Positions 17,516 to 25,912 of a stretch of 64,000 nt of DNA are shown here, piece after piece. This DNA is from CAVSUB01 sp963730995 (GTDB lineage: Bacteria > Acidobacteriota > Vicinamibacteria > Vicinamibacterales > 2-12-FULL-66-21), in assembly GCA_963730995.1 (NCBI GenBank), contig CAVSUB010000013.1:1674001-1738000 (forward strand), written 5' to 3'. The position numbers and the translations under genes were made by a program. A model generated the notes under the pieces. The model worked only from the letters and a program-made list of their open reading frames with translations, was not told where the DNA came from and searched no databases. Each line of letters begins with the position of its first letter. The first letter of the stretch is position 1.

Positions 17516-18199
17516 TCAGAACCTGAAGGCGGCCTTGTTCGTGACGCGGGCCTTATCATTCGCGACGCGGGCGTCCGCCGCCTGCTTTGTGCGCTGGTCC
17601 AGCTCACGCTGAGGCGCTTCCTTGGCATCCAGGCGTCCCGCCTCCTTGATAGCGGCGCGGGCGGACCCATTCAGGGTCTTCGAGGTCAGCGTGAGTTGGT
17701 ATTGCGGCGGGTAGCTGCCGCGCGTGAGGGTCAGGAGCGCAGACTGATCTTCCCAGCGCGCCACTACGGTCGTGTCCGCCGCCATCTCGGCGGCCGCAAC
17801 GCTGCGGGCACCTGCGGTCCGAGGCGGTGGAATACCATACGCCGCGGACACTGATGCGATGACGTCGTCGTTGGTCAACCCTTCCATACGCCCGCGATCG
17901 TAGGTGACAACGAGCTGGTACAGCGCGTCGTTGTAGAAGCGAAAGCTGATGTCCTGAACGGGATCGGCACCCTCGGATCCTCGCAATGCGTATGGGGGAC
18001 GCCATTCCAACTGCTGAATTCGCGCAGGCCTCTCGTGGAGCGATTTCACGTCGGTGTCGCGTGACTCGCTTATCGTGACGACCGCAGCGACACTACTCTC
18101 GAGCGTGTAGGCACGATAACGCGACAGGTCCTGCGCCGCGACCGAGTGCGTGCCAAGAACGACAACTGATGCGATCGCCAATGCTCGAGGGCTCGTCAT
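17516..18199 (-). CDS. Exported protein of unknown function
   Basis: The protein has 227 residues. ATG 18199 is chosen because AGGAGG precedes it and a signal peptide follows (IASVVVLGTHSVAAQ). The mature part is a mixed alpha/beta domain (VQDISFRFYNDALYQLVVTYD, TVVARWEDQSALLTLTRG) resembling conserved hypothetical exported proteins whose region around ARWEDQ checks a short beta-sheet. The C-terminal 50 residues are charged and helical (LDQRTKQAADARVANDKARV). Operator site 4 lies 56 bp upstream, oriented to this gene. No function can be assigned. Confidence 0.78.
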   Translation of the reverse strand: MTSPRALAIASVVVLGTHSVAAQDLSRYRAYTLESSVAAVVTISESRDTDVKSLHERPARIQQLEWRPPYALRGSEGADPVQDISFRFYNDALYQLVVTYDRGRMEGLTNDDVIASVSAAYGIPPPRTAGARSVAAAEMAADTTVVARWEDQSALLTLTRGSYPPQYQLTLTSKTLNGSARAAIKEAGRLDAKEAPQRELDQRTKQAADARVANDKARVTNKAAFRF

Positions 18200-18504
18200 G
18201 GAAGACCTCCTGGATCTTGCGAGGGGATCATGGCAGGTTCCCGCACGGGCTGTCTGTGCCGCTTTGCACATGGATGGATCCCGAGCGCAGGTGTTGACCC
18301 AAGGCACTCGAGTCGTTTGGTGAAGATCGAGCTCTATGGGAAGGACGCGGAGAACGAAACGCGCTACAGCCCGGCGACCTGCGTCGGCACGAGGTCAGAA
18401 ACGGTCATGCGGGATCCGAATCCCAAGCACGTCTCGAGCAGCTTTTGTTGAGCGGCAAAATCTCACGATGCGGATGCACATGCGCTCGGCGACCCCGATT
18501 TGCT
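18200..18504. other. Spacer with operator site 4
   Basis: About 305 bases. It carries one perfect Crp-variant operator. I see no gene with a supported start. Confidence 0.4.
18255..18270 (-). promoter_or_regulatory. Crp-variant operator, site 4 (perfect)
   Basis: On the minus strand TGTGC-AAAGCG-GCACA followed by GAC. Both half-sites are perfect. It is 56 bp upstream of the exported protein gene. Confidence 0.72.
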
Positions 18505-18732
18505 CTACGAGATCCGCGAAATGGTCTGTGACCGCAACCCCTGGCCTCCGACCATGACCAGCGTGCACACCACGACCAGGAATGGGATGGGGGTGTCGCC
18601 AAGGCCATGTCCGGTCGCAACGATCCCCAGCGCCGCACAGGCTCCAATCACGAGCGGGAGCAGCAACCCCCATCGGCTCTGGATGATCATCCCAGCAACC
18701 AAGGCGACAGCGAAGATGAGGATGATGGTCAT
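18505..18732 (-). CDS. Small membrane protein
   Basis: The protein has 75 residues with two or three hydrophobic helices (IILIFAVALVAGMII, LLLPLVIGACAALGIVATG, FLVVVCTLVMVGG) and a short polar tail. No family is recognised and no strong ribosome-binding site is seen. A weak Crp-variant site lies 53 bp upstream, the same distance as sites 4 and 10 from their genes. Confidence 0.6.
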   Translation of the reverse strand: MTIILIFAVALVAGMIIQSRWGLLLPLVIGACAALGIVATGHGLGDTPIPFLVVVCTLVMVGGQGLRSQTISRIS

Positions 18733-18784
18733 GATGGTAAGAGTGCCAGGAAGCCCCAGTCCTGTCGAGCCAGAACGTCTGAAG

Positions 18785-18800
18785 AGTTCACATTTTCACA
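18785..18800 (-). promoter_or_regulatory. Crp-like operator, site 5 (weak)
   Basis: On the minus strand TGTGA-AAATGT-GAACT. Two or three mismatches to the local consensus; the left half equals the classical CRP half-site. Confidence 0.3.
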
Positions 18801-18833
18801 CTGATAACCCACTGCCGAGCGGTTGAAGTGACA

Positions 18834-18852
18834 GGACTCACAACGTGAGTCC
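18834..18852. repeat. Perfect palindrome GGACTCAC-AAC-GTGAGTCC
   Basis: Two 8-bp arms with a 3-nt loop between the small membrane gene and hsp20. It could be an operator for an unidentified dimeric regulator or a terminator stem; no T-run follows. Confidence 0.5.
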
Positions 18853-19117
18853 AGCCGGGCGAAATCGAAACTGAGGACACTACCAATACTCCGGCGTCAT
18901 TGCTTGTGCGTCAGAAAGGGCGTATGCTCCCTCTGCGCTGCTTTCCTGAGCACTGCCGCACCCTGCCGGGGAATCCTCCCCGACCTTGAGCAACAGCCCT
19001 CACCAAAGCTTTTCCTGTAGTGGTACTCCCGGCCTCGGTGTGCGCCCATCCCCGGTCCTCGAGATCGGCGATGGAAGTCGCGCAGCGGCAGTGCTCTATC
19101 AGGACAGGAGAACCACC

Positions 19118-19588
19118 ATGACTATCGTTCGCTGGGATTCGTCTCGTGATATGGCGGCGCAGCAGCAGGAAAACCTGAGCCGGCTGCAGCAGGAGACTCT
19201 GAGCCGGATGTTCGAGGGCTACTATCGCCGCCCTCAGGAAGACCTCAATCGCGGCGCGTGGGTGCCCGTGGTCGACATTTACAGCAACGGCCACGACCTG
19301 GTGCTGAAGGCAGAGCTGCCCGACATGAAGGAAGAGGAGATCGAGCTGACGATTGAAGACAACACGCTCACGCTGAGCGGCGAAAAGAAGCTCGACACGG
19401 AAGTCACCGAGGAGCTGTTCCATCGCATCGAGCGAAGTTATGGCGCGTTCGCGCGGACGTTCACGCTGCCGCCCACCGTCGACGCGAGTAAGGTCAGCGC
19501 CCAGTACAAGGCCGGAGTGCTGACGGTCCGTCTCCCCCTGCGTGAGGATGCCAAACCCAATCGCATCAAGATCGCAGTAGCCGCGTAG
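19118..19588 (+). CDS. Small heat-shock protein, Hsp20/alpha-crystallin family
   Basis: The protein has 156 residues. The ATG at 19118 follows AGGACAGGAG. Residues 1-45 are a Gln/Arg-rich N-terminal arm (RDMAAQQQENLSRLQQ). Residues about 50-145 are the alpha-crystallin beta-sandwich (WVPVVDIYSNGHDLVLKAEL, ERSYGAFARTFTLPPTVD, the conserved AQYKAGVLTVRLP). The C-terminal NRIKIAV carries the I-x-I/V anchor used in oligomer assembly. It holds unfolding proteins for refolding by other chaperones. A terminator-like hairpin follows at 19599. I found no good Crp-variant site before it. Confidence 0.95.
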   Translation: MTIVRWDSSRDMAAQQQENLSRLQQETLSRMFEGYYRRPQEDLNRGAWVPVVDIYSNGHDLVLKAELPDMKEEEIELTIEDNTLTLSGEKKLDTEVTEELFHRIERSYGAFARTFTLPPTVDASKVSAQYKAGVLTVRLPLREDAKPNRIKIAVAA

Positions 19589-19598
19589 ATCGCTGCAA

Positions 19599-19630
19599 AG
19601 AGGAGGCGGGTCGATGAACCCGACTCCTCT
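19599..19630 (+). terminator. Stem-loop after hsp20
   Basis: AGAGGAG-G-CGGGT pairs with ACCCG-A-CTCCTCT around a 6-nt loop: 12 base pairs with one mismatch, 11 bp after the hsp20 stop. No U-tract follows, so it may instead stabilise the mRNA end. Confidence 0.6.
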
Positions 19631-19711
19631 CTGCGCCGGGATATTCAGATTGCAAGGGAGGATTTTTCCCCAACCGTCTCACGGGGGTTCCTTTGCTGAA
19701 GGGGACCCATC

Positions 19712-19936
19712 GTGGCTCCGCGTCCGCTACTGAACCTCACATCTCTAGACCTGTTGCGCCGAGTCCGCGCGGAATATCTCGAGATGCCCGGCCTCCGGCT
19801 GACGGCGCGACAGGCGCAGTGCCTGTTCGGTCTCGACCCCGAGAGCTGCGACGCAGTCCTTGGTACCCTGCTGGACACCAAGTTCCTCACACGCACCTCC
19901 ACTGGTCTGTTCGCGGTGGCCGCAACAAAGGCTTAG
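19712..19936 (+). CDS. Small winged-helix-like protein
   Basis: The protein has 74 residues from GTG 19712, behind AAGGGGAC. It matches a common short family in soil bacteria with the pattern RAEYLEMPGLRLTARQAQCL then FLTRTSTGLFAVA, which looks like a single winged helix. No partner or target is known. It stands alone downstream of hsp20. Confidence 0.7.
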   Translation: MAPRPLLNLTSLDLLRRVRAEYLEMPGLRLTARQAQCLFGLDPESCDAVLGTLLDTKFLTRTSTGLFAVAATKA

Positions 19937-20041
19937 CACGGGCGCCGGCGGGCGGCTCGCGAGCTTCGAAACAACTCCACACGCGCAGCTCGCCCATCAG
20001 ATCGAGAGAACCTGGGCGAGTGCCATTATGCCAGGAGGGGT

Positions 20042-20452
20042 TCAGCAGCTCCGGCTCGAGATCCGTGCGGCAAACACCATGTCCCGAATGTGCTGCACGA
20101 TCTCGCTCTGCGGCGTATTGTGGAATGTCCGGCTGTGGACAAATCCGTCAGGGATGCTCCCTGGCCCTGCCCATCCACTGACCACTCTCGTCGCGTACCT
20201 GTGAGTCACGTTGACATGAAGGTGCTCGTCGCCGGGTATCTCGAAAAACACGACTTCGCAGGTGTTCGTCACAGGCCCGTCCGGCTTGAAGCCCTTGATG
20301 AGCGCTTCCAGGGCTTTGACCCGTGTCGTCCAAGCGTCGCCGATGTGAATGTGCCTTGCGGAGACCGCCGTCGCGCTTGCGCGGCGGCCGTTCTGAGAGG
20401 AGGCATCCGACGCCTTCTGCGAACCGTTTTCCACGCGCAACTTTGGAACCAC
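20042..20452 (-). CDS. Conserved-looking hypothetical protein
   Basis: The protein has 136 residues from GTG 20452, supported by AGGAG seven bases upstream. The middle holds a beta-rich domain (TNTCEVVFFEIPGDEHLHVNV) and the C-terminus an amphipathic helix (SEIVQHIRDMVFAAR). No signal peptide, no membrane helix, no recognised family. Operator site 6 lies 93 bp upstream. Confidence 0.6.
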   Translation of the reverse strand: MVPKLRVENGSQKASDASSQNGRRASATAVSARHIHIGDAWTTRVKALEALIKGFKPDGPVTNTCEVVFFEIPGDEHLHVNVTHRYATRVVSGWAGPGSIPDGFVHSRTFHNTPQSEIVQHIRDMVFAARISSRSC

Positions 20453-20544
20453 GTCTTACTCCTTGCGTACTTTGACCACCGCGGTGAGCCGCCCTCGGGT
20501 AGCCGGCATTCACTCCGAGTATGCGTGTTCAGACGACATTCCGC

Positions 20545-20560
20545 TGTGTCATTTGGCACA
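20545..20560 (+). promoter_or_regulatory. Crp-variant operator, site 6
   Basis: TGTGT-CATTTG-GCACA, one mismatch. Between the minus-strand gene at 20452 and the STAS gene at 20707. Confidence 0.52.
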
Positions 20561-20613
20561 ACCGACGGAATACCTCGCTTCTGGGCCACGGGCGAAGGAG
20601 TAGCGCGGGCGAT

Positions 20614-20629
20614 TGTGCAAAAGCGGACA
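20614..20629 (+). promoter_or_regulatory. Crp-variant operator, site 7
   Basis: TGTGC-AAAAGC-GGACA followed by GAC. It is 78 bp upstream of the STAS gene and points to it. Confidence 0.65.
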
Positions 20630-20706
20630 GACTCGTCCGGGCCAGTGTACCTACAATGCGCGATGCCAGGTCGAAGATGTCGGCAATGGCACAGCAGAGG
20701 ATCAAA

Positions 20707-21054
20707 ATGCACATCAACGAGCGGATCGTCGGAGACGTCGCCATTGTGGAAGTCATCGGTGACATCGTCGCAAATAGCGGTGACCCGCTACTGAAAGACA
20801 AGGTCGCCAGCCTCAGACAGCAAGGCTACACGCGAGTAGTGGTGGATCTCGGACAGGTGCGGTATATGGATAGTGCGGGACTCGGCGACCTTATTTTTGC
20901 GTACGCGACGACGCAAAAGTCGGGCGGCACGTTGAAGCTGATGCGCGTGACGAAGCGTTTGCAGGACCTGCTGACGATTACCAAGCTCGTCTCCGTGTTC
21001 GATTCCTACGATGACGAGGCAGCAGCCGTCGCGAGCTTCTCGGCCGCTGCCTGA
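20707..21054 (+). CDS. STAS-domain anti-sigma factor antagonist
   Basis: The protein has 115 residues. ATG 20707 is chosen for GAGG at seven bases; ATG 20677 and 20686 also lie in frame. It is a single STAS domain (IVEVIGDIVANSGDPLLKDK) with the phosphorylatable serine in VRYMDSAGLGDLIF, like SpoIIAA and RsbV. Such proteins release a sigma factor from its anti-sigma kinase when unphosphorylated. No partner kinase is adjacent. Operator site 7 suggests Crp control. Confidence 0.9.
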   Translation: MHINERIVGDVAIVEVIGDIVANSGDPLLKDKVASLRQQGYTRVVVDLGQVRYMDSAGLGDLIFAYATTQKSGGTLKLMRVTKRLQDLLTITKLVSVFDSYDDEAAAVASFSAAA

Positions 21055-21173
21055 ACGGCGCGTTGCGAAGTTCGTACGCACCGAGGAAGTCGGGACTGAT
21101 CGAGCAGATTTGCTAAAGCTGCATCGCGTGCCGACATCCGGACCGAGCTGGAATGTGGAAAGCGGTGGATCTG

Positions 21174-21560
21174 CTATTCCGATTGCAGCAGCGGGTCGTT
21201 GCGCTCGAACAGAACACTCCGCGCCGACAAGTTCACTCTCGCCGTGCGGCTTGCCAATGTCCAGGCGTCGGCTTGAGCCGATCGGACCGGGACCAATCCG
21301 GTCCCTCCCCACCAGTCCAGATGAAGCCGCGCGGCCTCGGGCAGTGAAAACCCGAGCAGGTCTTCGATTTCTCCGAACGTCAGGACCACGCGATCCGCAT
21401 AGCGATCCCGGAGGTATCGGTGGAGCGACTGATACTCGCCGGTATCGACGGGGGCCTTCGAAACGGATACTGCCGGCGCTGTGACGCCTGGGGGCGCGGT
21501 AGCGGCACGCCTCCAGGCCCATCTCCGCAGCATCCGCCTCATGGTGCTCACTCGGCTCAC
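21174..21560 (-). CDS. DUF7662-like small protein overlapping groEL
   Basis: The protein has 128 residues. Its ATG overlaps the groEL stop codon as ATGA, so it is translated with groES-groEL. Residues about 42-125 (YQSLHRYLRDRYADRVVLTF, LPEAARLHLDWWGG, VNLSARSVLFER) fit a small family that I know as DUF7662: a predicted nucleic-acid or partner-binding alpha/beta domain with a conserved WW. The N-terminal 40 residues are basic and Ala/Pro-rich. A link with a chaperonin operon is unusual. Confidence 0.7.
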   Translation of the reverse strand: MSRVSTMRRMLRRWAWRRAATAPPGVTAPAVSVSKAPVDTGEYQSLHRYLRDRYADRVVLTFGEIEDLLGFSLPEAARLHLDWWGGTGLVPVRSAQADAWTLASRTARVNLSARSVLFERNDPLLQSE

Positions 21561-23164
21561 CGTGTGCGGCCGCGTGACTGCGACTGCGACGATCCTTCAG
21601 GGACCTCGGAAATGACGGCCTCAGTCGTCAGCAACAGGCTGGCGACCGAAACGGCATTCTGAAGGGCGGAGCGGACGACCTTCGCGGGATCGATCACTCC
21701 ACTCCGAACCAGGTCTTCATACTCATCAGTCTGGGCGTTGAACCCTTCGTCTCCGTGCATCTCCTTCACCCGCTGCACGACGATCGATCCCTCGCGGCCG
21801 GCGTTGGTCGCGATCCACCGCATCGGCTCCTCGATCGCGCGGCTCAGGATCGCGATGGCTATCTGCTCCTCGCCCTCGAGCTCCAGAGTCTGGAGCACGC
21901 CGCTGGCGCGCAACAGGGCGACGCCTCCCCCGGCGACAATGCCTTCTTCCACGGCCGCCTTCGTGGCGTGCATCGCATCCTCGACGCGCGCCTTCTTTTC
22001 CTTCATCTCGGTTTCGGTCGCCGCACCGACCTTCACGACCGCGACGCCCCCCACGAGCTTCGCGAGCCGCTCCTGCAGCTTCTCCCGGTCGTAGTCGGAG
22101 CTCGAGTCTTCGACCTGAGTGCGCAGTTGCTTCACGCGCCCCTCAAGGGCCGTCGGGCTGCCCGCCCCTTCGATGATCGTGGTGTTGTCCTTGTCGATCG
22201 TCACTTTCTTCGCCTGGCCGAGGTCCTCGAGCGTGAGGGATTCGAGCCTGATCCCGAGGTCTTCGGTCACGGCGCGACCGCTGGTCAGAATCGCGAGATC
22301 TTCGAGCATGGCCTTCCGGCGATCGCCATAGCCCGGAGCCTTGACGGCAGCGACCTGGAGCGTTCCCCGCAGCTTGTTGACGACAAGTGTCGCGAGGGCC
22401 TCGCCCTCGAGATCCTCCGCCACGATCAGGAGAGGGCGGCCAGCCTTGGCGACCAGTTCCAGGACCGGCAAGAGGTCCTTCATGGAGCTGATTTTCTTTT
22501 CGTGGATCAGGATGACCGGGTTCTCGAGCACGACCTCCATGCGCTCGGGATCGGTCACGAAGTACGGCGACAGATAACCCCGGTCGAACTGCATCCCCTC
22601 GACGAACTCGAGCGACGTTTCGAGTGTCTTGGACTCTTCGACCGTGAGCACGCCGTCCTTGCCGACTTTTGCCATCGCGTCGGCGATGATCTGTCCGATC
22701 GCCTCATCGTGGTTCGCCGAGATCGTGCCGACCTGCGCGATCATCGGCCCCGTCACCGGCTTCGACACCCGGCGGAGCTCCGCGGTCATCGCCGCGACGG
22801 CCTTCTCGAGACCGCGCTTGATCGCCATCGGATTGGCGCCGGCCGTGACATTCTTCGCGCCTTCGCGGTAGATGGCCTGCGCCAGCACGGTGGCCGTGGT
22901 GGTGCCGTCGCCAGCCACATCCGAGGTTTTGCTCGCCACTTCCTTGACCATCTGTGCGCCCATGTTCTCGATGGGATCTTTCAGGTCAATTTCCTTCGCG
23001 ACGGTGACGCCGTCCTTCGTGATGGTGGGAGAGCCGTACGCCTTGCCGAGGATGACGTTCCGACCTCGCGGCCCGAGCGTCACCTTGACCGCATCGGCCA
23101 GGCTGTTGACGCCGCGCAGAATTGCCTGACGCGACGCGTCGCCGTATGTAATCTGATTTGCCAT
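21557..23164 (-). CDS. groEL: Chaperonin GroEL (60 kDa)
   Basis: The protein has 535 residues, collinear with the family: ATP-binding VTLGPRGRNV and AGDGTTTATVL, apical domain QFDRGYLSPYFVT, and hinge EEGIVAGGGVALLRA. The C-terminus ends SSQSQSRGRTR and lacks the Gly-Gly-Met tail typical of housekeeping GroEL, so this may be a secondary, stress-induced copy. It follows groES by 57 bp and overlaps the next gene by 4 bp. GroEL folds proteins in an ATP-driven cage capped by GroES. Confidence 0.96.
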   Translation of the reverse strand: MANQITYGDASRQAILRGVNSLADAVKVTLGPRGRNVILGKAYGSPTITKDGVTVAKEIDLKDPIENMGAQMVKEVASKTSDVAGDGTTTATVLAQAIYREGAKNVTAGANPMAIKRGLEKAVAAMTAELRRVSKPVTGPMIAQVGTISANHDEAIGQIIADAMAKVGKDGVLTVEESKTLETSLEFVEGMQFDRGYLSPYFVTDPERMEVVLENPVILIHEKKISSMKDLLPVLELVAKAGRPLLIVAEDLEGEALATLVVNKLRGTLQVAAVKAPGYGDRRKAMLEDLAILTSGRAVTEDLGIRLESLTLEDLGQAKKVTIDKDNTTIIEGAGSPTALEGRVKQLRTQVEDSSSDYDREKLQERLAKLVGGVAVVKVGAATETEMKEKKARVEDAMHATKAAVEEGIVAGGGVALLRASGVLQTLELEGEEQIAIAILSRAIEEPMRWIATNAGREGSIVVQRVKEMHGDEGFNAQTDEYEDLVRSGVIDPAKVVRSALQNAVSVASLLLTTEAVISEVPEGSSQSQSRGRTR

Positions 23165-23220
23165 CTTTGCTCCGTAACTCTGTCAACCGGCGCGAATCGC
23201 GCGCCAACGAGGGGCCGACG

Positions 23221-23559
23221 TCAGGTGCGCGAGCGGCTGGCTGTATCGCCGCCGGTGCGCGAGCCCGCGTCGGCGTTCTCTATCGCGAGGACGTCGTCTT
23301 CCTTCATGATCAAGTACTCGACGCCATCGAGTTTTATCTCCTGCCCGGAGTACTTGCCGAACAGCACGGTGTCTCCGGCCTTGACATCGAGCGGTACGCG
23401 TTTGCCGTCCTCGCCGGACTTGCCGAGCCCCGCCGCCAGGACCTTGCCGTGTTGTGGTTTCTCTTTCGCGGAATCAGGAATGATGATCGCGCCGTTCTGT
23501 TCCGGTGACTCTTCGAGGCGTTGAACGACGATTCGATCGTGCAGCGGTCTGACGTTCAT
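23221..23559 (-). CDS. groES: Co-chaperonin GroES
   Basis: The protein has 112 residues from ATG 23559 (GGAG upstream). Core signatures are VRPLHDRIVVQR, the mobile loop EESPEQNGAIIIPDSAKEKP and GDTVLFGKYSG. It is about 15 residues longer than usual because of a Ser/Arg/Thr-rich tail (DAGSRTGGDTASRSRT), a counterpart of the odd GroEL tail. Operator site 8 lies 107 bp upstream. I see no proper CIRCE element. Confidence 0.95.
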   Translation of the reverse strand: MNVRPLHDRIVVQRLEESPEQNGAIIIPDSAKEKPQHGKVLAAGLGKSGEDGKRVPLDVKAGDTVLFGKYSGQEIKLDGVEYLIMKEDDVLAIENADAGSRTGGDTASRSRT

Positions 23560-23665
23560 GTGGCACTCCACGCTTTGCCGAGTGAAACCGGAGAACAAAT
23601 CTGTGAGCGGAAGCGCCGCACACTCGTGCTCTTCACCGAGAATACTCTTCTACTCGGAGACCACG

Positions 23666-23681
23666 TGTGCAGAACGGCACA
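23666..23681 (+). promoter_or_regulatory. Crp-variant operator, site 8 (perfect)
   Basis: TGTGC-AGAACG-GCACA followed by GACACGCG. It sits between groES (minus) and the exported protein at 23835 (plus) and may serve both. The 21 bases around it nearly repeat site 9. Confidence 0.72.
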
Positions 23682-23834
23682 GACACGCGAGATGCCAGCG
23701 ACCTAGCATCAAGGCCTGAGAGAGAAGAGCGCTCAGGAACCCTCCTGGTGCGCCGCCCCTCGGTAGCATCCCATCGACGCAAACGTGCCCTGATTACGGG
23801 GCACGCCCACTAAACAGAAGAAGAGGCTCGAGTA

Positions 23835-24431
23835 ATGAAACGGAACATCCTTGTCGGATCAATGCTGTGCGCGGTCGTAACCGTGGGCGCGGCGGCACAG
23901 TCGGCCGCACCTTCGGCACAGCCCTCGGACCAGAAACCGAACGCCCACAACCAGACGATGACTATCACCGGGTGTCTGCAGGGCGCTGGGTCAGCGGCAT
24001 CCGCCACCGGAACCAGCGGAAGCGCGACGAAGGCGCCGTCGAAGGCGGACACGTTCATCCTGGCGAACGCTACCGCAGCCCCTAACGGAGGCCCGACTGC
24101 CGCAGGCGCAGTGGCGCCCGTCGACAGCCAACCTGCCGCGAGCATCGGAACGACTCCTGCCGCCAGCACGCCGGCGGGTAGCCCGAGTGCGTCAACTGCC
24201 AACGCCGCAGAGTACAAACTGTCCGGTGGCGACAAAGATCAACTGCGCCGCTACGTCGATAGCAAAGTAGAGATCACGGGCAAGATCGAAGGCCCAGCAG
24301 AAGCCGGCACCCCCTCGGCGACCGCATCCTCCAGCGCCGCGAGCACGGGCGCGCGGACTCCCGAGACGAAGACCGGGCAGACGCTGCACATCGACTCCGT
24401 GCATCAGCTCGCACCCAACTGCAGCAAGTAG
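23835..24431 (+). CDS. Exported Ala/Ser/Thr-rich protein
   Basis: The protein has 198 residues with a signal peptide (VGSMLCAVVTVGAAAQ). Two short ordered pieces, MTITGCLQG with its cysteine and the YKLSGGDKDQLRRYVDSKVEITGKI segment, match a family common in Acidobacteriota, probably a small OB-like beta-barrel. They are split by long low-complexity Ala/Ser/Thr/Pro linkers. A second Cys lies near the end (LAPNCSK), perhaps forming a disulfide. Periplasmic; role unknown. Confidence 0.8.
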   Translation: MKRNILVGSMLCAVVTVGAAAQSAAPSAQPSDQKPNAHNQTMTITGCLQGAGSAASATGTSGSATKAPSKADTFILANATAAPNGGPTAAGAVAPVDSQPAASIGTTPAASTPAGSPSASTANAAEYKLSGGDKDQLRRYVDSKVEITGKIEGPAEAGTPSATASSSAASTGARTPETKTGQTLHIDSVHQLAPNCSK

Positions 24432-24747
24432 TCGCGCAAGATCCGAGGGCCAGCCCCAGCTGGCCCGTCGTTTAGCGCCACAGAGTCTCTGTGCAAAGCG
24501 GCACAGACACGCGTGCAGCGACCTGCCACGATCGGTCTTCAGTCACAAAACTCCCGACGTATCGATCCGTCCGTCGACCGCCACATCAACTCGTCGAGAT
24601 CGGGCAATAGCGCAGCCGAATGGCTCGCTTACGGCCCGAGCCGCTGAAGGTGCGAGCGGGTCACCCCGTAAGGGCCCACTCGAAGAAACGGCGTCAGATG
24701 CCTAACGAGTATGTGCGACGGCGCCCTGTCTCCGGTGGTGAACAGTG
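24432..24747. other. Spacer with operator site 9
   Basis: About 316 bases upstream of the histidine kinase gene. One perfect operator at 24490-24505; otherwise nothing recognised. Confidence 0.5.
24490..24505 (+). promoter_or_regulatory. Crp-variant operator, site 9 (perfect)
   Basis: TGTGC-AAAGCG-GCACA followed by GACACGCG, almost the same extended sequence as site 8. It is 243 bp before the kinase gene. Confidence 0.7.
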
Positions 24748-25848
24748 ATGCTGCACGAATTCATCGTGGTGAATCGAGACGTGATCATCTCGCGAACCCG
24801 GGATCGGGTTCGCGGCCGGTCCTGGCCGTCTGTTGCCAGCGGCGAGTTGGAGCACGGCGTGCCGCTGTTCCTCACGCAGCTGACCGAGACACTCCGCTTG
24901 GAGGCAACGTCGGTGCCTTTTCCAGGCGATGCCATCGGGGCGACTGCTGCGCGGCACGGAGCGGACCTGCTCCGATTGGGCTTTACAGTGTCGCAGGTAG
25001 TTCATGACTATGGTGACATCTGCCAAGCGATCACAGCGCTCGCCGTAGAGCAAGCGGCTCCGATCTCCGTGGAGGAATTCCACACGCTCAACCGCTGCCT
25101 CGACACCGCGATCGCCGAGGCGGTAACAGAACACACGCGCGTGACGGCACAGACCCGATCAGCGGAGGAGACTGAACGTCTGGGCCATGCGGCGCACGAG
25201 CTCCGGGACATCCTGAACACCGCCGTCCTCGCTTTTCACACGCTGAAGCGAGGCGACGTCGCAATCAACGGCAGCACGGGAGCGGTACTCGGCCGGAACC
25301 TCATGAACCTCCGCGGGGTCATCGACCGCACGCTGTCCGAAGTCCGTCTCGCAGAGGGCAACCAGCGGCGTGCCAGACTCCAAGTCGTCGCGTTCATCGA
25401 CGAAATCGCCGCGACCGGGATCCTCCACTCGGAGTACCGTCACATCCAGTTCGACGTCGATCCTGTTGACCCCGCTTTATTTGTCGATGCCGACCCGCAG
25501 CTCCTCGCGTCGGCCGTCATGAACCTGTTGCACAACGCCTTCAAGAACACACCATCAGGGGGGCGCGTCGTACTGAGGGCGCGCGCCGAGGATCGGCGGC
25601 TGCTCGTCGAGATCGAAGATCAATGTGGCGGCATTCCGCCGAGCAAGGGAGACCCGTTTCAGGAGTTTGGCGATCGCCGCGGCACCGATCGGTCCGGCCT
25701 TGGCCTTGGACTCTCAATCGCTCGGAAGGCCGTCAGGGCGCACGGAGGGGAGATCGTCATCCGGAATATGCCCGGCAAGGGCTGTGTCTGCGTCGTCAAC
25801 GTGCCGCTGGCTCTCGAAGAAGTCGTTGCTCCGCAATCCGTGGTCTAG
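24748..25848 (+). CDS. Soluble sensor histidine kinase with RsbRD-like N-terminus
   Basis: The protein has 366 residues from ATG 24748 (GTG 24745 is one codon earlier). Residues 1-130 are an all-helical domain like the N-terminus of stressosome RsbR-type proteins (TVSQVVHDYGDICQAITALA). The phospho-acceptor helix reads LGHAAHELRDILNTAV. The ATPase domain has MNLLHNAFKNT, EDQCGGIPP and GLGLGLSIARKAVRAHGG. No membrane segment is present, so it acts in the cytosol. No response regulator is adjacent. The GNAT-like gene follows 64 bp later on the same strand. Confidence 0.88.
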   Translation: MLHEFIVVNRDVIISRTRDRVRGRSWPSVASGELEHGVPLFLTQLTETLRLEATSVPFPGDAIGATAARHGADLLRLGFTVSQVVHDYGDICQAITALAVEQAAPISVEEFHTLNRCLDTAIAEAVTEHTRVTAQTRSAEETERLGHAAHELRDILNTAVLAFHTLKRGDVAINGSTGAVLGRNLMNLRGVIDRTLSEVRLAEGNQRRARLQVVAFIDEIAATGILHSEYRHIQFDVDPVDPALFVDADPQLLASAVMNLLHNAFKNTPSGGRVVLRARAEDRRLLVEIEDQCGGIPPSKGDPFQEFGDRRGTDRSGLGLGLSIARKAVRAHGGEIVIRNMPGKGCVCVVNVPLALEEVVAPQSVV

Positions 25849-25912
25849 CCTGGGAGCACCATAGGGCCGGCGGGACGGAGACGCCGCGCCGCGGCATCGC
25901 GTCGCTGGCGGA

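Larger units (their letters stand above)
18733..19117. other. Divergent regulatory spacer before hsp20
   Basis: These 385 bases separate the small membrane gene from hsp20. They hold the weak operator site 5 and a perfect 8-bp hairpin at 18834-18852. No gene is supported. Confidence 0.5.

Noticed and set aside
19085..19110. A Crp-variant site before hsp20
   Set aside because: GTGC and GGACA are present but with the wrong spacing and a poor left half.
23560..23590. A possible CIRCE heat-shock operator before groES (GCACTC and GAGTG)
   Set aside because: The spacer is 11 rather than 9 bp and the right arm reads GAGTGAAA, not GAGTGCTAA.
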